NCBI GenBank assembly: GCA_014380005.1
Contig: JACMKT010000128.1
Span: 1 to 43,254 of the forward strand
DNA from: Rhodospirillales bacterium
GTDB taxonomy: Bacteria; Pseudomonadota; Alphaproteobacteria; Rhodospirillales; Magnetospirillaceae
Reading direction: 5' to 3'
DNA length: 43,254 nucleotides
Under the pieces are notes generated by a model. The model was not told where the DNA came from. It worked only from the letters and a program-made list of their open reading frames with translations, and did no database searches. This document shows, in pieces, positions 1-9,220 of the stretch. The first letter of the stretch is position 1. Each line of letters begins with the position of its first letter. Position numbers and translations under genes: made by a program.

Positions 1-390
1 CAAGCCATCGCCGATTGGATCGTCGGCATGGATTTCGGCGCCATCGCCTTCCTGCTGGTGGTGAATATCCTGCTGCTGATGGCCGGCAACTTCATGGAAC
101 CGTCCTCCATCGTGCTGATCATGGCCCCCATCCTGTTCCCGGTGGCCATGAAGCTGGGCATCGACCCGGTGCATTTCGGCATCCTGATGGTGGTCAACAT
201 GGAGGTCGGCATGTGCCACCCCCCGGTGGGCCTGAACCTCTACGTGGCCTCGGGCATCACCAAGATGGGCATCTCGGAACTGACCGTCGCGGTCATGCCG
301 TGGCTGCTCACCATGATCGGCTTCCTGGTGGTGGTGACCTACTGGCCGCCGCTGTCCATCTGGCTGCCCAAGATATTGGGCGTCATGTAA
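1..390 (+). CDS. TRAP transporter large permease (DctM-type), 3' end only
   Basis: The open frame enters from the left edge and ends in TAA at 388-390, so only the last 129 residues are present. They are strongly hydrophobic, with at least three membrane segments. Residues such as NFMEPSSIVLIMAPILFPVA and the Met-rich stretch ending MCHPPVGLNLYVASG are typical of the C-terminal part of DctM/SiaM-type large subunits of tripartite ATP-independent periplasmic transporters, which move organic acids into the cell using an ion gradient. The family call is from conserved sequence; the substrate cannot be told because the binding protein and small permease are outside the window. A strong terminator follows within 10 bases, so this is the last gene of its operon. 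Confidence 0.88.
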   Translation, partial: QAIADWIVGMDFGAIAFLLVVNILLLMAGNFMEPSSIVLIMAPILFPVAMKLGIDPVHFGILMVVNMEVGMCHPPVGLNLYVASGITKMGISELTVAVMPWLLTMIGFLVVVTYWPPLSIWLPKILGVM

Positions 391-396
391 AGATTG

Positions 397-424
397 GGGC
401 CGGTCCGCAGGGACCGGCCCTTTT
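397..424 (+). terminator. Intrinsic terminator after the TRAP permease
   Basis: A perfect 10-bp stem (GGGCCGGTCC at 397-406 with its complement at 411-420) closes a GCAG loop and is followed by TTTT. It lies 7 bases after the permease stop codon. Confidence 0.9.
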
Positions 425-426
425 CA

Positions 427-528
427 TTTTCACCACAAAGACACAAAGGACACCAAGAGAGCGACCGGATGGCATTCAGCCGGCCATCCGGCGGGTATCT
501 TCGTGTTCTTTGTGTCTTTGTGGTGAAA
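427..528. repeat. Dispersed inverted-repeat element, copy A
   Basis: Two arms of about 31 bases (427-458 and 498-528) are near-perfect reverse complements with two or three mismatches. Each arm is built from a 9-base iterated unit of the form CACAAAGGA. A second, inner perfect 9-bp inverted repeat (465-473 with 483-491, CCGGATGGC) lies between them, so the whole element could fold as a two-tier cruciform or RNA hairpin. Related copies are at 1575-1655 and 9221-9325. All three are intergenic. No coding capacity or transposase is associated with them. Confidence 0.88.
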
Positions 529-573
529 CCCGCCTACATTGGCAACCGGTGCCCATCATTCCGGAAGCCCGCC

Positions 574-1569
574 ATGCGCCCTCGCGTGATTATCACCATC
601 TTGGCCGCCCTCCTCGTTTCGCCCGCCCTGACCATTTCGGCTGCTTCGCCCGCCCTGGCCGCCGAGTCCCTGCCCGCCTTCACCACCACCACGGCCGCCG
701 CCAACCCGCTAGTGGGCAAGGTGTGGCTACCGCCATCCAATGAATTCATCGCCGTGGACGAGTTGGTGCGCCGCGCCCAAGCCGCCGACGCCGTGCTGCT
801 GGGCGAAACCCACGACAATCCCGACCACCACGTTTTGCAGGCCTGGATGCTGCGCCGGGTGCTCGAAAGCGGCAAGCGCCCCCTGGTGGCCTTCGAGATG
901 TTCGATTCCAGCCAGCAGGAACGCCTGGACAAGTATCTGACTGAGAACCCGCTGGATGCCGCCGGCTTAGGCCCGGCGGTGGCATGGGAAAAAACCGGCT
1001 GGCCCGCTTGGTCCAACTACCGCCCCATCGCCGAGGCGGCCCTGCTGGGCGGCAGCACGCTGGCGACGGCCAACCTCGCCAAGGCCGATTTGCGCCGCAT
1101 CGCCAAGGGCGACATCCCCGAAACCCTAAGCCAACTTGGCCTGGACACGCCGCTGGCCCCGGCGGTGCAGCAAGCCATGGAGCAGGAAATCGCTGCCGGC
1201 CATTGCGGCATGCTGCCCACGCCATTGGTGCCCGGCATGGTCCAGGTCCAACGCGCCCGCGACGCCATCATGGCCCGCGCCGTGGCCGACGGCTTGGTTG
1301 CCCGCGGTTCGGCTGTGCTGATCGCCGGTGCCGGCCACACCCGTTCCGACCGCGGCGTCCCCGCCCAGCTTGCCGCCATCGCCCCAGCCAAACGCAGCCT
1401 CGCCATCGCCTTCCTGGAAGTGCGCGAAGACAAGGCCGACCCGGCCACCTATGGCGAATTGTTCGACACCAATTCCGTCCCCTTCGACGCCGTCTGGTTC
1501 ACCCCCCGCGCCGAGCGTGAGGACCAATGCGAGGGACTGAAGAAGCATCTGGAGAAGAAGGCGGGGTAG
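574..1569 (+). CDS. ChaN-like secreted haem/iron-associated protein
   Basis: A 331-residue protein. Starting at ATG 574 gives a clean signal peptide (basic MRPR, a hydrophobic stretch, then SPALAA before ESLPAF); the frame is open further upstream but that part is the inverted-repeat element. The mature protein carries the motif VLLGETHDNPDHH at about residues 72-84, followed by an FEMFDSSQQ segment, as in the ChaN/PhuW family (cofactor haem-binding domain, DUF399). Members are periplasmic or outer-membrane lipoproteins linked to haem or iron handling. No lipobox Cys is seen at the cleavage site, so it is probably soluble and periplasmic. It is flanked by repeat copies A and B and appears to be transcribed alone. 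The family call is firm; the haem role is by analogy. Confidence 0.82.
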   Translation: MRPRVIITILAALLVSPALTISAASPALAAESLPAFTTTTAAANPLVGKVWLPPSNEFIAVDELVRRAQAADAVLLGETHDNPDHHVLQAWMLRRVLESGKRPLVAFEMFDSSQQERLDKYLTENPLDAAGLGPAVAWEKTGWPAWSNYRPIAEAALLGGSTLATANLAKADLRRIAKGDIPETLSQLGLDTPLAPAVQQAMEQEIAAGHCGMLPTPLVPGMVQVQRARDAIMARAVADGLVARGSAVLIAGAGHTRSDRGVPAQLAAIAPAKRSLAIAFLEVREDKADPATYGELFDTNSVPFDAVWFTPRAEREDQCEGLKKHLEKKAG

Positions 1570-1574
1570 AGGAA

Positions 1575-1655
1575 TTCACCACCAAGGGCACGAAGGGCAC
1601 GAAGCGACCGAGCCTGGGACGCCCTCTTGGTGTCCTTGGTGCCCTTGGTGGTGAA
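1575..1655. repeat. Dispersed inverted-repeat element, copy B
   Basis: Arms of 30 bases (1575-1604 and 1626-1655) are reverse complements with about three mismatches and contain three iterations of CACGAAGGG-like 9-mers. The element lies between the convergent ends of the ChaN-like gene (stop at 1569) and the next minus-strand gene (stop at 1675). It could serve as a bidirectional transcript end, although no U-tract of normal length is present. Confidence 0.88.
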
Positions 1656-1674
1656 AACTCATTCCCAGGAGGCC

Positions 1675-2841
1675 CTAAAGCCCCTTCTCGAAATCCGCCG
1701 GCGAGCGCAGATAGGCGCCGAACACGTCGGGCAGGCGGCGGCGCAAGTCTTCGATGGGATCGGCAGGGTCCAGCGGGGTGTGCTTGACCTTTTCGCAGAA
1801 CATCTTGATCAGCTTCTTGTTGCCCGGCGGTCCGAAGACCTTGGCGAAGGTGTCTTCGCCCAAGCGTTCCTGGGCGACGCTGAGGAAGATGGGGGTCTGG
1901 TTGAACTGGAGGTAATGGACCAACTGGTTGATGGTGTCACCCGAGATCAGGTGCAGCCAATCCGCCATGTTCTCCAGATCCTTGGCGTTCTGGACCTCCA
2001 TGGCTTCCAGGCGGTCGCAATCCACGCACACCTCCCAGAACTTGTCGCCCATCTTGTCATAGACGGCGCCGTGCAGGAATTCGTAGCGCTCCTTGCCCAG
2101 GAAGGCGACGCCCTTGGCGGCCAGCGGCTGGGTGTCGAGCATCTCGCGCATCATCTCATCCGAGAGGATTTTGCGGGCCTGCTGCATGTTGTGACGACCG
2201 ATATCGGCCAAGGCGGCAATGCCTTCGGGCGTGCGCAGGGTGGTGACGCCCTTGCCCAATTCGTTGATCAGCTTCACCGGGATTTCGGCGAAGAACGGGA
2301 TCAGCGGCACTTGCCAGTCGAAATCCAGATGGTCCTTGATGGCAGCGTAGAACTTGTCACCTTCCGTGGGCAGCGGCTTAGGGATTTCCGCCTCGCTCCA
2401 CTTGCCTTTGACCAGTTCGGACAGCTTGTCCAACAGCGACTTGGTGTGCGGATTGACCGCCGTCTTGGCGGCAGGCGTGGTCGCCGTGCCCCAGCGCTTT
2501 TCCGAATAGGCCTTGGCGCCCGAGCGCACCACCATGCCGACGATCTGATCCAGCGAACGCGCACATTTCAGCGGCGTCGCATCGTCCTCGACCGGCGCGC
2601 CGGCGGGATCCACCAGCAAATCCTGAAATTTCTCGCGCTTGGTCTTGACCAATTGCAAGCAGGCGAACAGCAGATCAGGCGTCGCCATGACCGTGCCATA
2701 GGCGTCGTCATAGGCGCGGAAAGCCGGAATCAGCTCCAGCAAGCGCTCCACGACGGGGCCTTTGATGGTACGGATGATATCCTTGCGATGCTGCACATCG
2801 GGATCAACCGCTTTAGCGGCCGGCTTGGCCCTTTCGGACAT
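1675..2841 (-). CDS. Conserved-looking protein of unknown function (388 aa)
   Basis: I do not recognise this family. The 388-residue protein begins at ATG 2841, is soluble and mostly helical in character, and has no signal peptide or membrane segment. It is rich in charged residues, has a lysine- and proline-rich linker near residues 110-160, and a C-terminal half with a Cys pair (CVDC near residue 275). Codon use matches the neighbours, and the reading frame is far better than its shadows, so it is a real gene. It starts 67 bases after the DUF2336 gene stops on the same strand, so the two are probably co-transcribed. A GGGGG run about 12 bases before the ATG and an AAAGG directly before it are the only candidate ribosome sites. 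Confidence 0.7.
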   Translation of the reverse strand: MSERAKPAAKAVDPDVQHRKDIIRTIKGPVVERLLELIPAFRAYDDAYGTVMATPDLLFACLQLVKTKREKFQDLLVDPAGAPVEDDATPLKCARSLDQIVGMVVRSGAKAYSEKRWGTATTPAAKTAVNPHTKSLLDKLSELVKGKWSEAEIPKPLPTEGDKFYAAIKDHLDFDWQVPLIPFFAEIPVKLINELGKGVTTLRTPEGIAALADIGRHNMQQARKILSDEMMREMLDTQPLAAKGVAFLGKERYEFLHGAVYDKMGDKFWEVCVDCDRLEAMEVQNAKDLENMADWLHLISGDTINQLVHYLQFNQTPIFLSVAQERLGEDTFAKVFGPPGNKKLIKMFCEKVKHTPLDPADPIEDLRRRLPDVFGAYLRSPADFEKGL

Positions 2842-2908
2842 CCTTTACGCTACCCCCTTGTTCCGAGCCCCTTTGTTCACGGTGGCCCTGGATTATTTTT
2901 ACGCCCGT

Positions 2909-4024
2909 TTACTCGGCCAGGATGGTGGCCGGCAGCTGGTTCATTTTGGCCAGCAGGTATTCCAGATCGTCGTTTTCGAATTCCACGCCCAGATCGCCAT
3001 ACTGGGTGAGAATACGCTCGATCATACGGCGAGAGAAGCGCTCCCGGTCGTTGGGGCCACCGTCATATTCCATTTCGTAGATGACGTCGATGGCGGCGCG
3101 CATGGCGCGGAAGAACGCCTTGGGCAGACCAGCCTTGTCGAACAGGGCGTCAAAGCCACGCTTGCCTGCGTCATGGATCAGGGTGCGGGCGTTTTCCAGC
3201 TTGATGCGCGCCAGCTTAGCCATGGCCGTCTCGAAGAAGGTCATGTCGCCCATGCACACGGCGCGCAGGATGATGGAGGGCGTCAGGCGGCCATTGCGGT
3301 AAAGGTGATCCACCAGCTTGGCCACGTCCGTATTGGTGTCGGCCAGCCCCAGCACCGCCATCTCGCGGGCCTGCAACATCAGCGAGGTCACCGTTTCCGG
3401 CGACAAATCGTCGCGCGCCATCAGGGCGACACGCAGATTTTCCGAGACCTGGGCCATCAAACGCTCGGCCACGGTGACCGGCAGGCCGGACCGTTCCACC
3501 AGGGGCCTGCCCACCGCGTCGGACGCGCCGAATTCGTCCACCACCCTTTGCAGGGTCGCTTCGGTCAGTTCGGCGCCTTCATTGGACACCAAGGTGGCGA
3601 CCACCGCTTCGTTGTGGGTTTCCACCAAGGCGTCGGCCACATGGGCGGACACATGGGCACGCCGGGCCACGGCCACCTGCTTGTCGGTGGACTGGCTCTT
3701 GACGATCTCCACCAGATCCTCGTCCGTGAGCACGTCCGAGAATTCCAGCATGGGAAGCGCCACGGCGTCCACGTCACGGGCCAGCGACAGCGCCAGATCG
3801 TGGGGAACCAGATGGTTTTCCTTGAGCTGGCGGGACAGCGCCTGGCGCACGCGCACCTCGGCATCCTTCACCATCAGGCGAAAGATGTCCTCTGCCAGTT
3901 TGCGCTGAACCTCGCTCAGCGCTTCATGCTGACCGGCAATCTTGTCGGCGATTTCCACCCGCGTCTCGACCGTGGGATTGGCCAGCAGGCGGGCGACATC
4001 TTCCTCTCTGAGCTTCTGGTCCAA
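2909..4024 (-). CDS. DUF2336 domain protein (helical, HEAT-like repeats)
   Basis: A 371-residue, entirely helical and acidic protein. Short repeated helical hairpins (LLANPTVETRVEIADKIA, DAEVRVRQALSRQLKENH, STDKQVAVARRAHVSAHVAD) match the DUF2336 family, common in Rhodospirillales and Caulobacterales and without a settled biochemical role. The frame has no upstream ATG: the codon before the conserved region is TTG (4022-4024), with a weak GAAAG about 7 bases before it, and an in-frame TAG lies about 16 codons further up. TTG is therefore the likely start. A TATAGT box at 4072-4077 is suitably placed for a promoter. The 388-residue unknown protein follows in the same direction. Confidence 0.8.
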   Translation of the reverse strand: MDQKLREEDVARLLANPTVETRVEIADKIAGQHEALSEVQRKLAEDIFRLMVKDAEVRVRQALSRQLKENHLVPHDLALSLARDVDAVALPMLEFSDVLTDEDLVEIVKSQSTDKQVAVARRAHVSAHVADALVETHNEAVVATLVSNEGAELTEATLQRVVDEFGASDAVGRPLVERSGLPVTVAERLMAQVSENLRVALMARDDLSPETVTSLMLQAREMAVLGLADTNTDVAKLVDHLYRNGRLTPSIILRAVCMGDMTFFETAMAKLARIKLENARTLIHDAGKRGFDALFDKAGLPKAFFRAMRAAIDVIYEMEYDGGPNDRERFSRRMIERILTQYGDLGVEFENDDLEYLLAKMNQLPATILAE

Positions 4025-4071
4025 ATCCGCTTTCTTTCGGGTTGCGGGTTTCCCCTTGGCGACCGGCGCGT

Positions 4072-4077
4072 ACTATA
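4072..4077 (-). promoter_or_regulatory. Possible -10 box for the DUF2336 gene
   Basis: On the minus strand the hexamer TATAGT lies about 48 bases before the TTG start. No convincing -35 element is visible at the right distance, so this is only a suggestion. Confidence 0.25.
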
Positions 4078-4132
4078 CAACCGTTCCGCCGGGCTGAATA
4101 GCCATGCACAGAGGTCACCCCCAATAATGACA

Positions 4133-4156
4133 GAAAGACGGCCCCCGAAGGGGCCG
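4133..4156 (-). terminator. Intrinsic terminator of the cold-shock gene
   Basis: Read on the minus strand, CGGCCCC-TTCG-GGGGCCG makes a perfect 7-bp stem with a UUCG tetraloop, followed by TCTTTC. It begins 9 bases after the cold-shock gene stop codon. Confidence 0.85.
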
Positions 4157-4165
4157 CCGAAACCA

Positions 4166-4369
4166 TCACTCCGCCGCGAGGTTTCCCGCCGCCACCCGTC
4201 CGCGGTCGCGGACCAGTTCATAACGGACACGCTGGCCTTCATCCAGCTTGTCCAGCCCGGCACGCTGGACGGCGGTCACGTGCACGAACACATCGTTACC
4301 GCCGCCTTCGGGCTGAATGAAGCCATAACCCTTGGTCGCATTGAACCATTTCACGATACCGACCGCCAT
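4166..4369 (-). CDS. Cold-shock protein (CspA family)
   Basis: A 67-residue single cold-shock domain, the usual length. The RNA-binding motifs are plain: KGYGFI (RNP1) near residues 13-18 and VFVHVTAV (RNP2) near 27-34. The start is ATG 4369, preceded by AGGAG at a 6-base spacing; the frame is open upstream but not conserved there. Family members bind single-stranded RNA or DNA and act as RNA chaperones or antiterminators. The gene has its own terminator just after the stop and a roughly 300-base leader region upstream, so it is likely monocistronic. Confidence 0.95.
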   Translation of the reverse strand: MAVGIVKWFNATKGYGFIQPEGGGNDVFVHVTAVQRAGLDKLDEGQRVRYELVRDRGRVAAGNLAAE

Positions 4370-4669
4370 GCCATTCTCCTGCACGTCCAGTGAGTGGAAC
4401 CCCGCCCCGCAGGCAAGCCCCAAAGGGCACGTCCACGAGGGTTCGGCAGTCCATGGAAGATGGCAGGGACGACAACGCCGCCCCCGCCAAACCAAGGATT
4501 GCGTCGCGACAGGTGGCCCCTGCCCATGGGCGTATCAACCCATCTTGCCCATCAGACCAAGAGAGGGGCCCATCAGACCAAGAGACGGATGCATTCCGGC
4601 GCGAAAGGGAAACGGCTAGCCTCGAAGGCGTAGGGGCGGAGCGGGAGGTCTGGGGGGGCAGATGGGGGC
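4370..4669. other. 300-base intergenic region upstream of the cold-shock gene
   Basis: No gene is supported here. It should hold the cold-shock gene promoter and a long 5' leader. The only visible structure is a direct repeat of CCCATCAGACCAAGAGA at 4548-4564 and 4569-4585 (period 21 bases). On the minus strand each copy contains a TTGGTC hexamer, but I cannot find a convincing -10 box. The part nearest 4600-4669 is purine-rich and gives no clear terminator for the HEPN-like gene. Confidence 0.5.
4548..4585. repeat. 17-base direct repeat, period 21, in the cold-shock gene leader
   Basis: CCCATCAGACCAAGAGA occurs at 4548-4564 and again, identically, at 4569-4585, separated by GGGG. It could be a pair of protein-binding sites or simple slippage. 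Confidence 0.75.
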
Positions 4670-5104
4670 TTAGGGCGTCAACGCGGGGGCTGGCTGAACT
4701 GCGGTCAGAGGGAGGAGCTCCTCGATCAGCTCGCTGGCGATGTCGAGGGCGTCGGCTGCCTTTTGCTGGCTAAATGCCTCACCCACCAGATAGTCCGCAT
4801 CAACACGGCGTTTGAACAATAGTCTTAACTGCTGACCTGCGTGTCGCAATACACGCTGGTTAGAGCGGCAGAGGCGATCCGCCAACAAAGTGTGTTTTCC
4901 CGGAGCATTCCGACGTTCCCGACGCGCTTGATCCTGAATGGCCGCGATTTCTGCGCCAAGTTCAGCAAGCCTTGGATGAGCAAGAACATGATGGTAAGTC
5001 GCATAGTAAAGACGCGAAACTGCGGATCGTCGGCGCGCCTCGTCCTCGGCGGAATTCAACAACCAACAACCATCTTCAAAAAGTTCGCGCGAGTTGACGG
5101 GCAT
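4670..5104 (-). CDS. HEPN-like helical protein
   Basis: A 144-residue all-helical protein. The segment RRSAVSRLYYATYHHVLA (near residues 25-42) and the later KRRVDADYLVGEAF (near 97-110) match the two conserved helices of HEPN-fold proteins, in which SRxYYAxxH and R..ADY are hallmarks. The classical catalytic Rx4-6H of HEPN ribonucleases is not seen in the third helix, so it may be a binding rather than a cutting member. Its ATG shares one base with the stop of the upstream TPR-like gene (TGATG), which implies translational coupling and a joint function. The pair is AT-richer than its neighbours. The fold assignment is by motif; the function is unknown. Confidence 0.62.
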   Translation of the reverse strand: MPVNSRELFEDGCWLLNSAEDEARRRSAVSRLYYATYHHVLAHPRLAELGAEIAAIQDQARRERRNAPGKHTLLADRLCRSNQRVLRHAGQQLRLLFKRRVDADYLVGEAFSQQKAADALDIASELIEELLPLTAVQPAPALTP

Positions 5105-5862
5105 CAGCCCACCATTTCCATGGGCAAGATGTCGTCCACTAGCACGCTAACAAACGCACCGCCGTCTTGGCCCTGAGCCTCATAATAATCAAAAAGCGCA
5201 TCAAACAACTGGATAGACAGTCTCGACCGGACCTTGCGGTCACCGACCACAAAATGGTCGTACGAAATAAATGGCTGCTCACCACCCTCATCGGACACCC
5301 TAAACGAATAAAAGCAACGATGACCTGTCAATACTGAACGCACGACATATTGATGACCAGCCAGGGAGTCCAACAGCTTGTTTTGAGCAAGGATCTCTTT
5401 CGCGGTAACTATATTAGACATCACCTTTAATTGAAAGGGTTCCGCCAGTGCAAGTGCAGCCTCAAGCATCCCGAGGTCGCCCGAGGCCAAAGAATGAAAT
5501 GCGCTATTGGCAACGACGCTAGGTTCAAGCGTTCCCGAAGTAACTTGCCGGAACAACTCGCTGGCCCGCTCGTATTCACCGATGCCGCTGTGCAGACTTG
5601 CGATCTCTGCTAGGCAGGCATATGGCGCATAGTCCCTCAGACGATATGCCGCCTCAAGCTTTTCTGTCCCCGCGTTAACATCCCCAGCATGAAGCAACGC
5701 GCCCGCCAAGGCCGTTAGCAACAGAACGTTCGTCGGCGCTTTCTTCACTTGAGGACGTAGCCGGAATACGAGCCCCCGCATCCCAGCCGCATCAGTGCGG
5801 TGGGTGCCAACGTACGCATTGAAGAGGACAGCGTCCTCAGAAAGGGCATTCGCAATAGCCAT
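5104..5862 (-). CDS. TPR-like repeat protein, partner of the HEPN-like protein
   Basis: A 252-residue soluble protein. Its middle part (about residues 40-150) has paired helices with the spacing of tetratricopeptide repeats (NVLLLTALAGALLHAGDVNAG, PYACLAEIASLHSGIGEYERA). The last 80 residues look like a separate alpha/beta domain (RCFYSFRVSDEGG, SYDHFVVGDRKVRSRLSIQLF). I start it at ATG 5862, which has AAGG at a 7-base spacing; a TTG two codons earlier is less likely. It lies 52 bases behind livF on the same strand and overlaps the HEPN-like gene by one base. Codon use is AT-richer than the flanking liv genes, suggesting later acquisition. I know of no characterised homologue. Confidence 0.6.
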   Translation of the reverse strand: MAIANALSEDAVLFNAYVGTHRTDAAGMRGLVFRLRPQVKKAPTNVLLLTALAGALLHAGDVNAGTEKLEAAYRLRDYAPYACLAEIASLHSGIGEYERASELFRQVTSGTLEPSVVANSAFHSLASGDLGMLEAALALAEPFQLKVMSNIVTAKEILAQNKLLDSLAGHQYVVRSVLTGHRCFYSFRVSDEGGEQPFISYDHFVVGDRKVRSRLSIQLFDALFDYYEAQGQDGGAFVSVLVDDILPMEMVG

Positions 5863-5914
5863 CGCCAAACCTTAACCCGACTCAACCTCAGGTGCAACCC
5901 CACGAACCGGAGGG

Positions 5915-6618
5915 CTACAGCCCCAGATACGCCGCCTTGACCCGCTCGTCCTTCAGCAGATCAGCCCCGCTGCCTTCCATCACGACCGCGCCGGTTTCCA
6001 GCACGTAGCCGCGATCGGCGATGGCGAGTGCGGCCATGGCGTTCTGTTCCACCAGGAAGATGGTGGTGCCCTGGCGTTTGAGTTCTTGCACGGCCTGGAA
6101 AATCTCGGCCACCAGCAACGGCGCCAAGCCCATGGAGGGTTCATCCAGCAGCAGCAGGCGGGGATGGCTCATGAGCGCGCGGGCCATGGCGAGCATTTGC
6201 TGCTGACCGCCCGACAGGGTGCCGGCGGGCAGTGCGCGTTTCTGCTTCAGGATGGGGAACAGGGCGTACATGCGCTCCATATCCGCGCCCACATCCTTGC
6301 CCCGGCGGCCATAGGCGCCCAGCAGCAGATTGTCTTCCACCGACAGCGGGCCAAAGACCTGACGGCCCTCGGGGACCTGGGCGATACCCAGTGCCACGCG
6401 CTTTTCGGCGGCCATGCGGGTGATATCGGCGCCGTCGAAGCAAATGGTGCCCGAGGTCAGCGGCTGCACGCCCGACAGGCAACGCAGCAGCGTGGTCTTA
6501 CCGGCGCCGTTGGCGCCCACCAGGGCCACAAGTTCGCCTTCGCGCACGGACAGATCAATGCCCTTCAAGGCCATGATGCGGCCGTAATGGCTGGCGATGT
6601 CGTTGATTTCCAGCAGCA

Positions 6619-6619
<1 letters not shown>
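5915..6619 (-). CDS. livF: Branched-chain amino-acid ABC transporter ATPase LivF
   Basis: A 234-residue ABC ATPase of normal LivF length. It has Walker A (GANGAGKTT, about 36-44), a full signature LSGGQQQMLAMARAL (about 135-149) and Walker B (LLLLDEPSMGL). It powers uptake of branched-chain amino acids or related amides through LivH/LivM at the inner face of the membrane. The ATG at 6619 overlaps the livG stop as TGATG, so I prefer it to the GTG one codon earlier. It is the last gene of the liv operon; no clear terminator follows, and the TPR-like gene starts 52 bases later. Confidence 0.93.
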
Positions 6620-7376
<757 letters not shown>

Positions 7377-7380
<4 letters not shown>

Positions 7381-8321
7381 GGTGCGGCCCTCCGCTTGGC
7401 GAAGAACAGGCGCAATGACGGCAGCAGGCCCTTGGGCAGAAAGATCATGGTGCCCATCATGATGGCGCCCAGGACCATGGCCTCGTAATCCTCGAACGCC
7501 GTCAGGAATTGCGGCAGCAGGGTCAGGATGACCGCGCCGATGACCGCGCCGAAGGTGGAGGCCATGCCGCCCAGCACCACCATGGTGACCAATTCGATGG
7601 AGCGGAAGAAGCTGCCGATATCGGGGGTGATGAAGGCGTTCTTATGGGCGAACAGCGAGCCCACCACGCTGGCGAACACGGCAGAGACCACGAAGACCAG
7701 CACCTTGTAGCGGGTGGTGTCCACGCCGACGACCTCGGCCCCCACTTCGGAACCGTGCACGGCGCGCAGGGCGCGGCCCACCGGGGAATCGATCAAATTC
7801 TGCGCCAGCCACACCGCCACCAGCAACAGCCCGGCGCCCACCCAGTACCACATCCGGTCGCCAGAAATGGCAAAGCCGGCCACGCTGAACCCGTCCACCC
7901 CCATGCCGTCAGGGCCGCCGGTCAGCCAGGATTCCGTCTTCAGCACGATGTGGATGATGATGCCGATGCCCAAGGTCGCCATGGCGAGGTAATGGCCCTT
8001 GAGCTTGAGAATGGGACGGCCCAGCACGAAGGCCAGCCCCCCTACCCCGCCCGCCGTCACCAGCATGGCGGCCAAGGGCGGCAAGCCGTAGCGGGTGGTC
8101 AGGATGGCCGAGCCATAGGCGCCCAAGGCGAAGAACCCCGCATGGCCCAGGCTGATCTGGCCGCCATAGCCGATCAGCAGGTTCAGGCCGACGCAGACCA
8201 CCGCGTTGAACAGGGCGTTGACCGCCACGTCATAGAAATAGGCATTGGGGAAGGCCAGCGGCGCGGCGGCGACGATGATTGCCAGCGCGGCGAGGCCTCC
8301 GGTACGGGGGGATTTCCACAT
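7377..8321 (-). CDS. livM: Branched-chain amino-acid ABC transporter permease LivM
   Basis: A 314-residue membrane protein with about eight to ten hydrophobic segments. The stretch GLNLLIGYGGQISLGHAGFF (about residues 40-59) and HYLAMATLGIG are hallmarks of LivM. I start it at ATG 8321 (MWKSPRTGG), because the longer frame upstream lies inside livH and reads as low-complexity Ser/Pro. Only 7 bases separate it from the livH stop. No strong ribosome site is seen, so translation is probably coupled to livH. With LivH it forms the transmembrane channel. Confidence 0.92.
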
Positions 8322-8328
8322 ATCGGCG

Positions 8329-9204
8329 TCAGACCCGGTCGGTGCCCTTCTTGCCGAACAGACCGCTCGGCATGAAGAACAGGACGAAAAGGATGATGAT
8401 GAAGGCGATGGCGTCTTTATAGGCCGAGGACACATAGCCCGAGGCCAAGGCCTCGGCCACGCCCACCAGCAAGCCGCCGACGATGGCGCCGGGGCCGCTG
8501 CCCAAGCCGCCCAGCACGGCGGCGGAAAAGCCCTTCAGGCCCAGCATGACGCCCGTTTCGTAATTGGTGAAGGTGATGGGGGTCATGACGATGCCGCCCA
8601 CGGCGCCCAGCAGGGCCGACAGGGCAAAGCCCACCATCAGCACCTTTTTCACGCCAATGCCCACCAATTGCGCCGCCAGCCGGTTGATGGAGGTGGCCAG
8701 CATGGCCTTGCCGTACAGGGTCTTGTTGAAGAACCACCACAAAGCGGCGATCACCACCATTGCGACACCGACAACCCACAGGCTTTGCGGCATCAGGGTC
8801 GCCCCCGCCACCCGGATGGGAGTATCGCCCGAGAACGCCGGCAGCGAGTGGAATTCCTTGTCCCAAATGACCTGGGCAGCGCCGCGCAAGAAGATGGAGG
8901 CGCCGATGGTGATGATGATGATGGCGGTCACGTCGGCATCGCGGGCGGGCTCGACGGCGAATTTCTCCAGCGCAACGCCCACCGCCATGGTCACCAGCAC
9001 GGCAGCGGCAGCAGCCAAGGGCAACGGCAGGCCGGCGGCCACCAAGGTCGCCGTCGCCATGCCGCCGATCATGATGAACTCGCCCTGGGCGAAGTTAATC
9101 ACGTGGCTGGAATTGTAGATGATGGCGAATCCCAGCCCGGCCAGAGCGTAGATGGCGCCCGAGGTCAGGCCGGCGAACAGGTATTGCAGGAATTCCGCGA
9201 ACAT
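8329..9204 (-). CDS. livH: Branched-chain amino-acid ABC transporter permease LivH
   Basis: A 291-residue permease with the usual LivH opening (QYLFAGLTSGAIYALAGLGF) and the later LKGFSAAVLGGLGSGPGAIVGG segment. ATG 9204 is preferred to the GTG at 9210 because AAGG stands 7 bases before the ATG but only about one base before the GTG. It is separated from livK by 127 bases that hold repeat copy C, unlike the tight junctions downstream. This suggests that livK and livHMGF are expressed at different levels from one transcript, as in other Liv systems. Confidence 0.93.
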   Translation of the reverse strand: MFAEFLQYLFAGLTSGAIYALAGLGFAIIYNSSHVINFAQGEFIMIGGMATATLVAAGLPLPLAAAAAVLVTMAVGVALEKFAVEPARDADVTAIIIITIGASIFLRGAAQVIWDKEFHSLPAFSGDTPIRVAGATLMPQSLWVVGVAMVVIAALWWFFNKTLYGKAMLATSINRLAAQLVGIGVKKVLMVGFALSALLGAVGGIVMTPITFTNYETGVMLGLKGFSAAVLGGLGSGPGAIVGGLLVGVAEALASGYVSSAYKDAIAFIIILFVLFFMPSGLFGKKGTDRV

Positions 9205-9220
9205 AATCACCCTTAAAGGC

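Noticed and set aside
427-528. Insertion sequence at repeat copy A
   Set aside because: The element is about 100 bases with no transposase and no visible target duplication; it fits a REP-like or MITE-like intergenic repeat better.
4670-5104. HepT-like ribonuclease toxin
   Set aside because: The Rx4-6H motif at the expected helix is missing and there is no nucleotidyltransferase partner; kept only as a HEPN-like fold.
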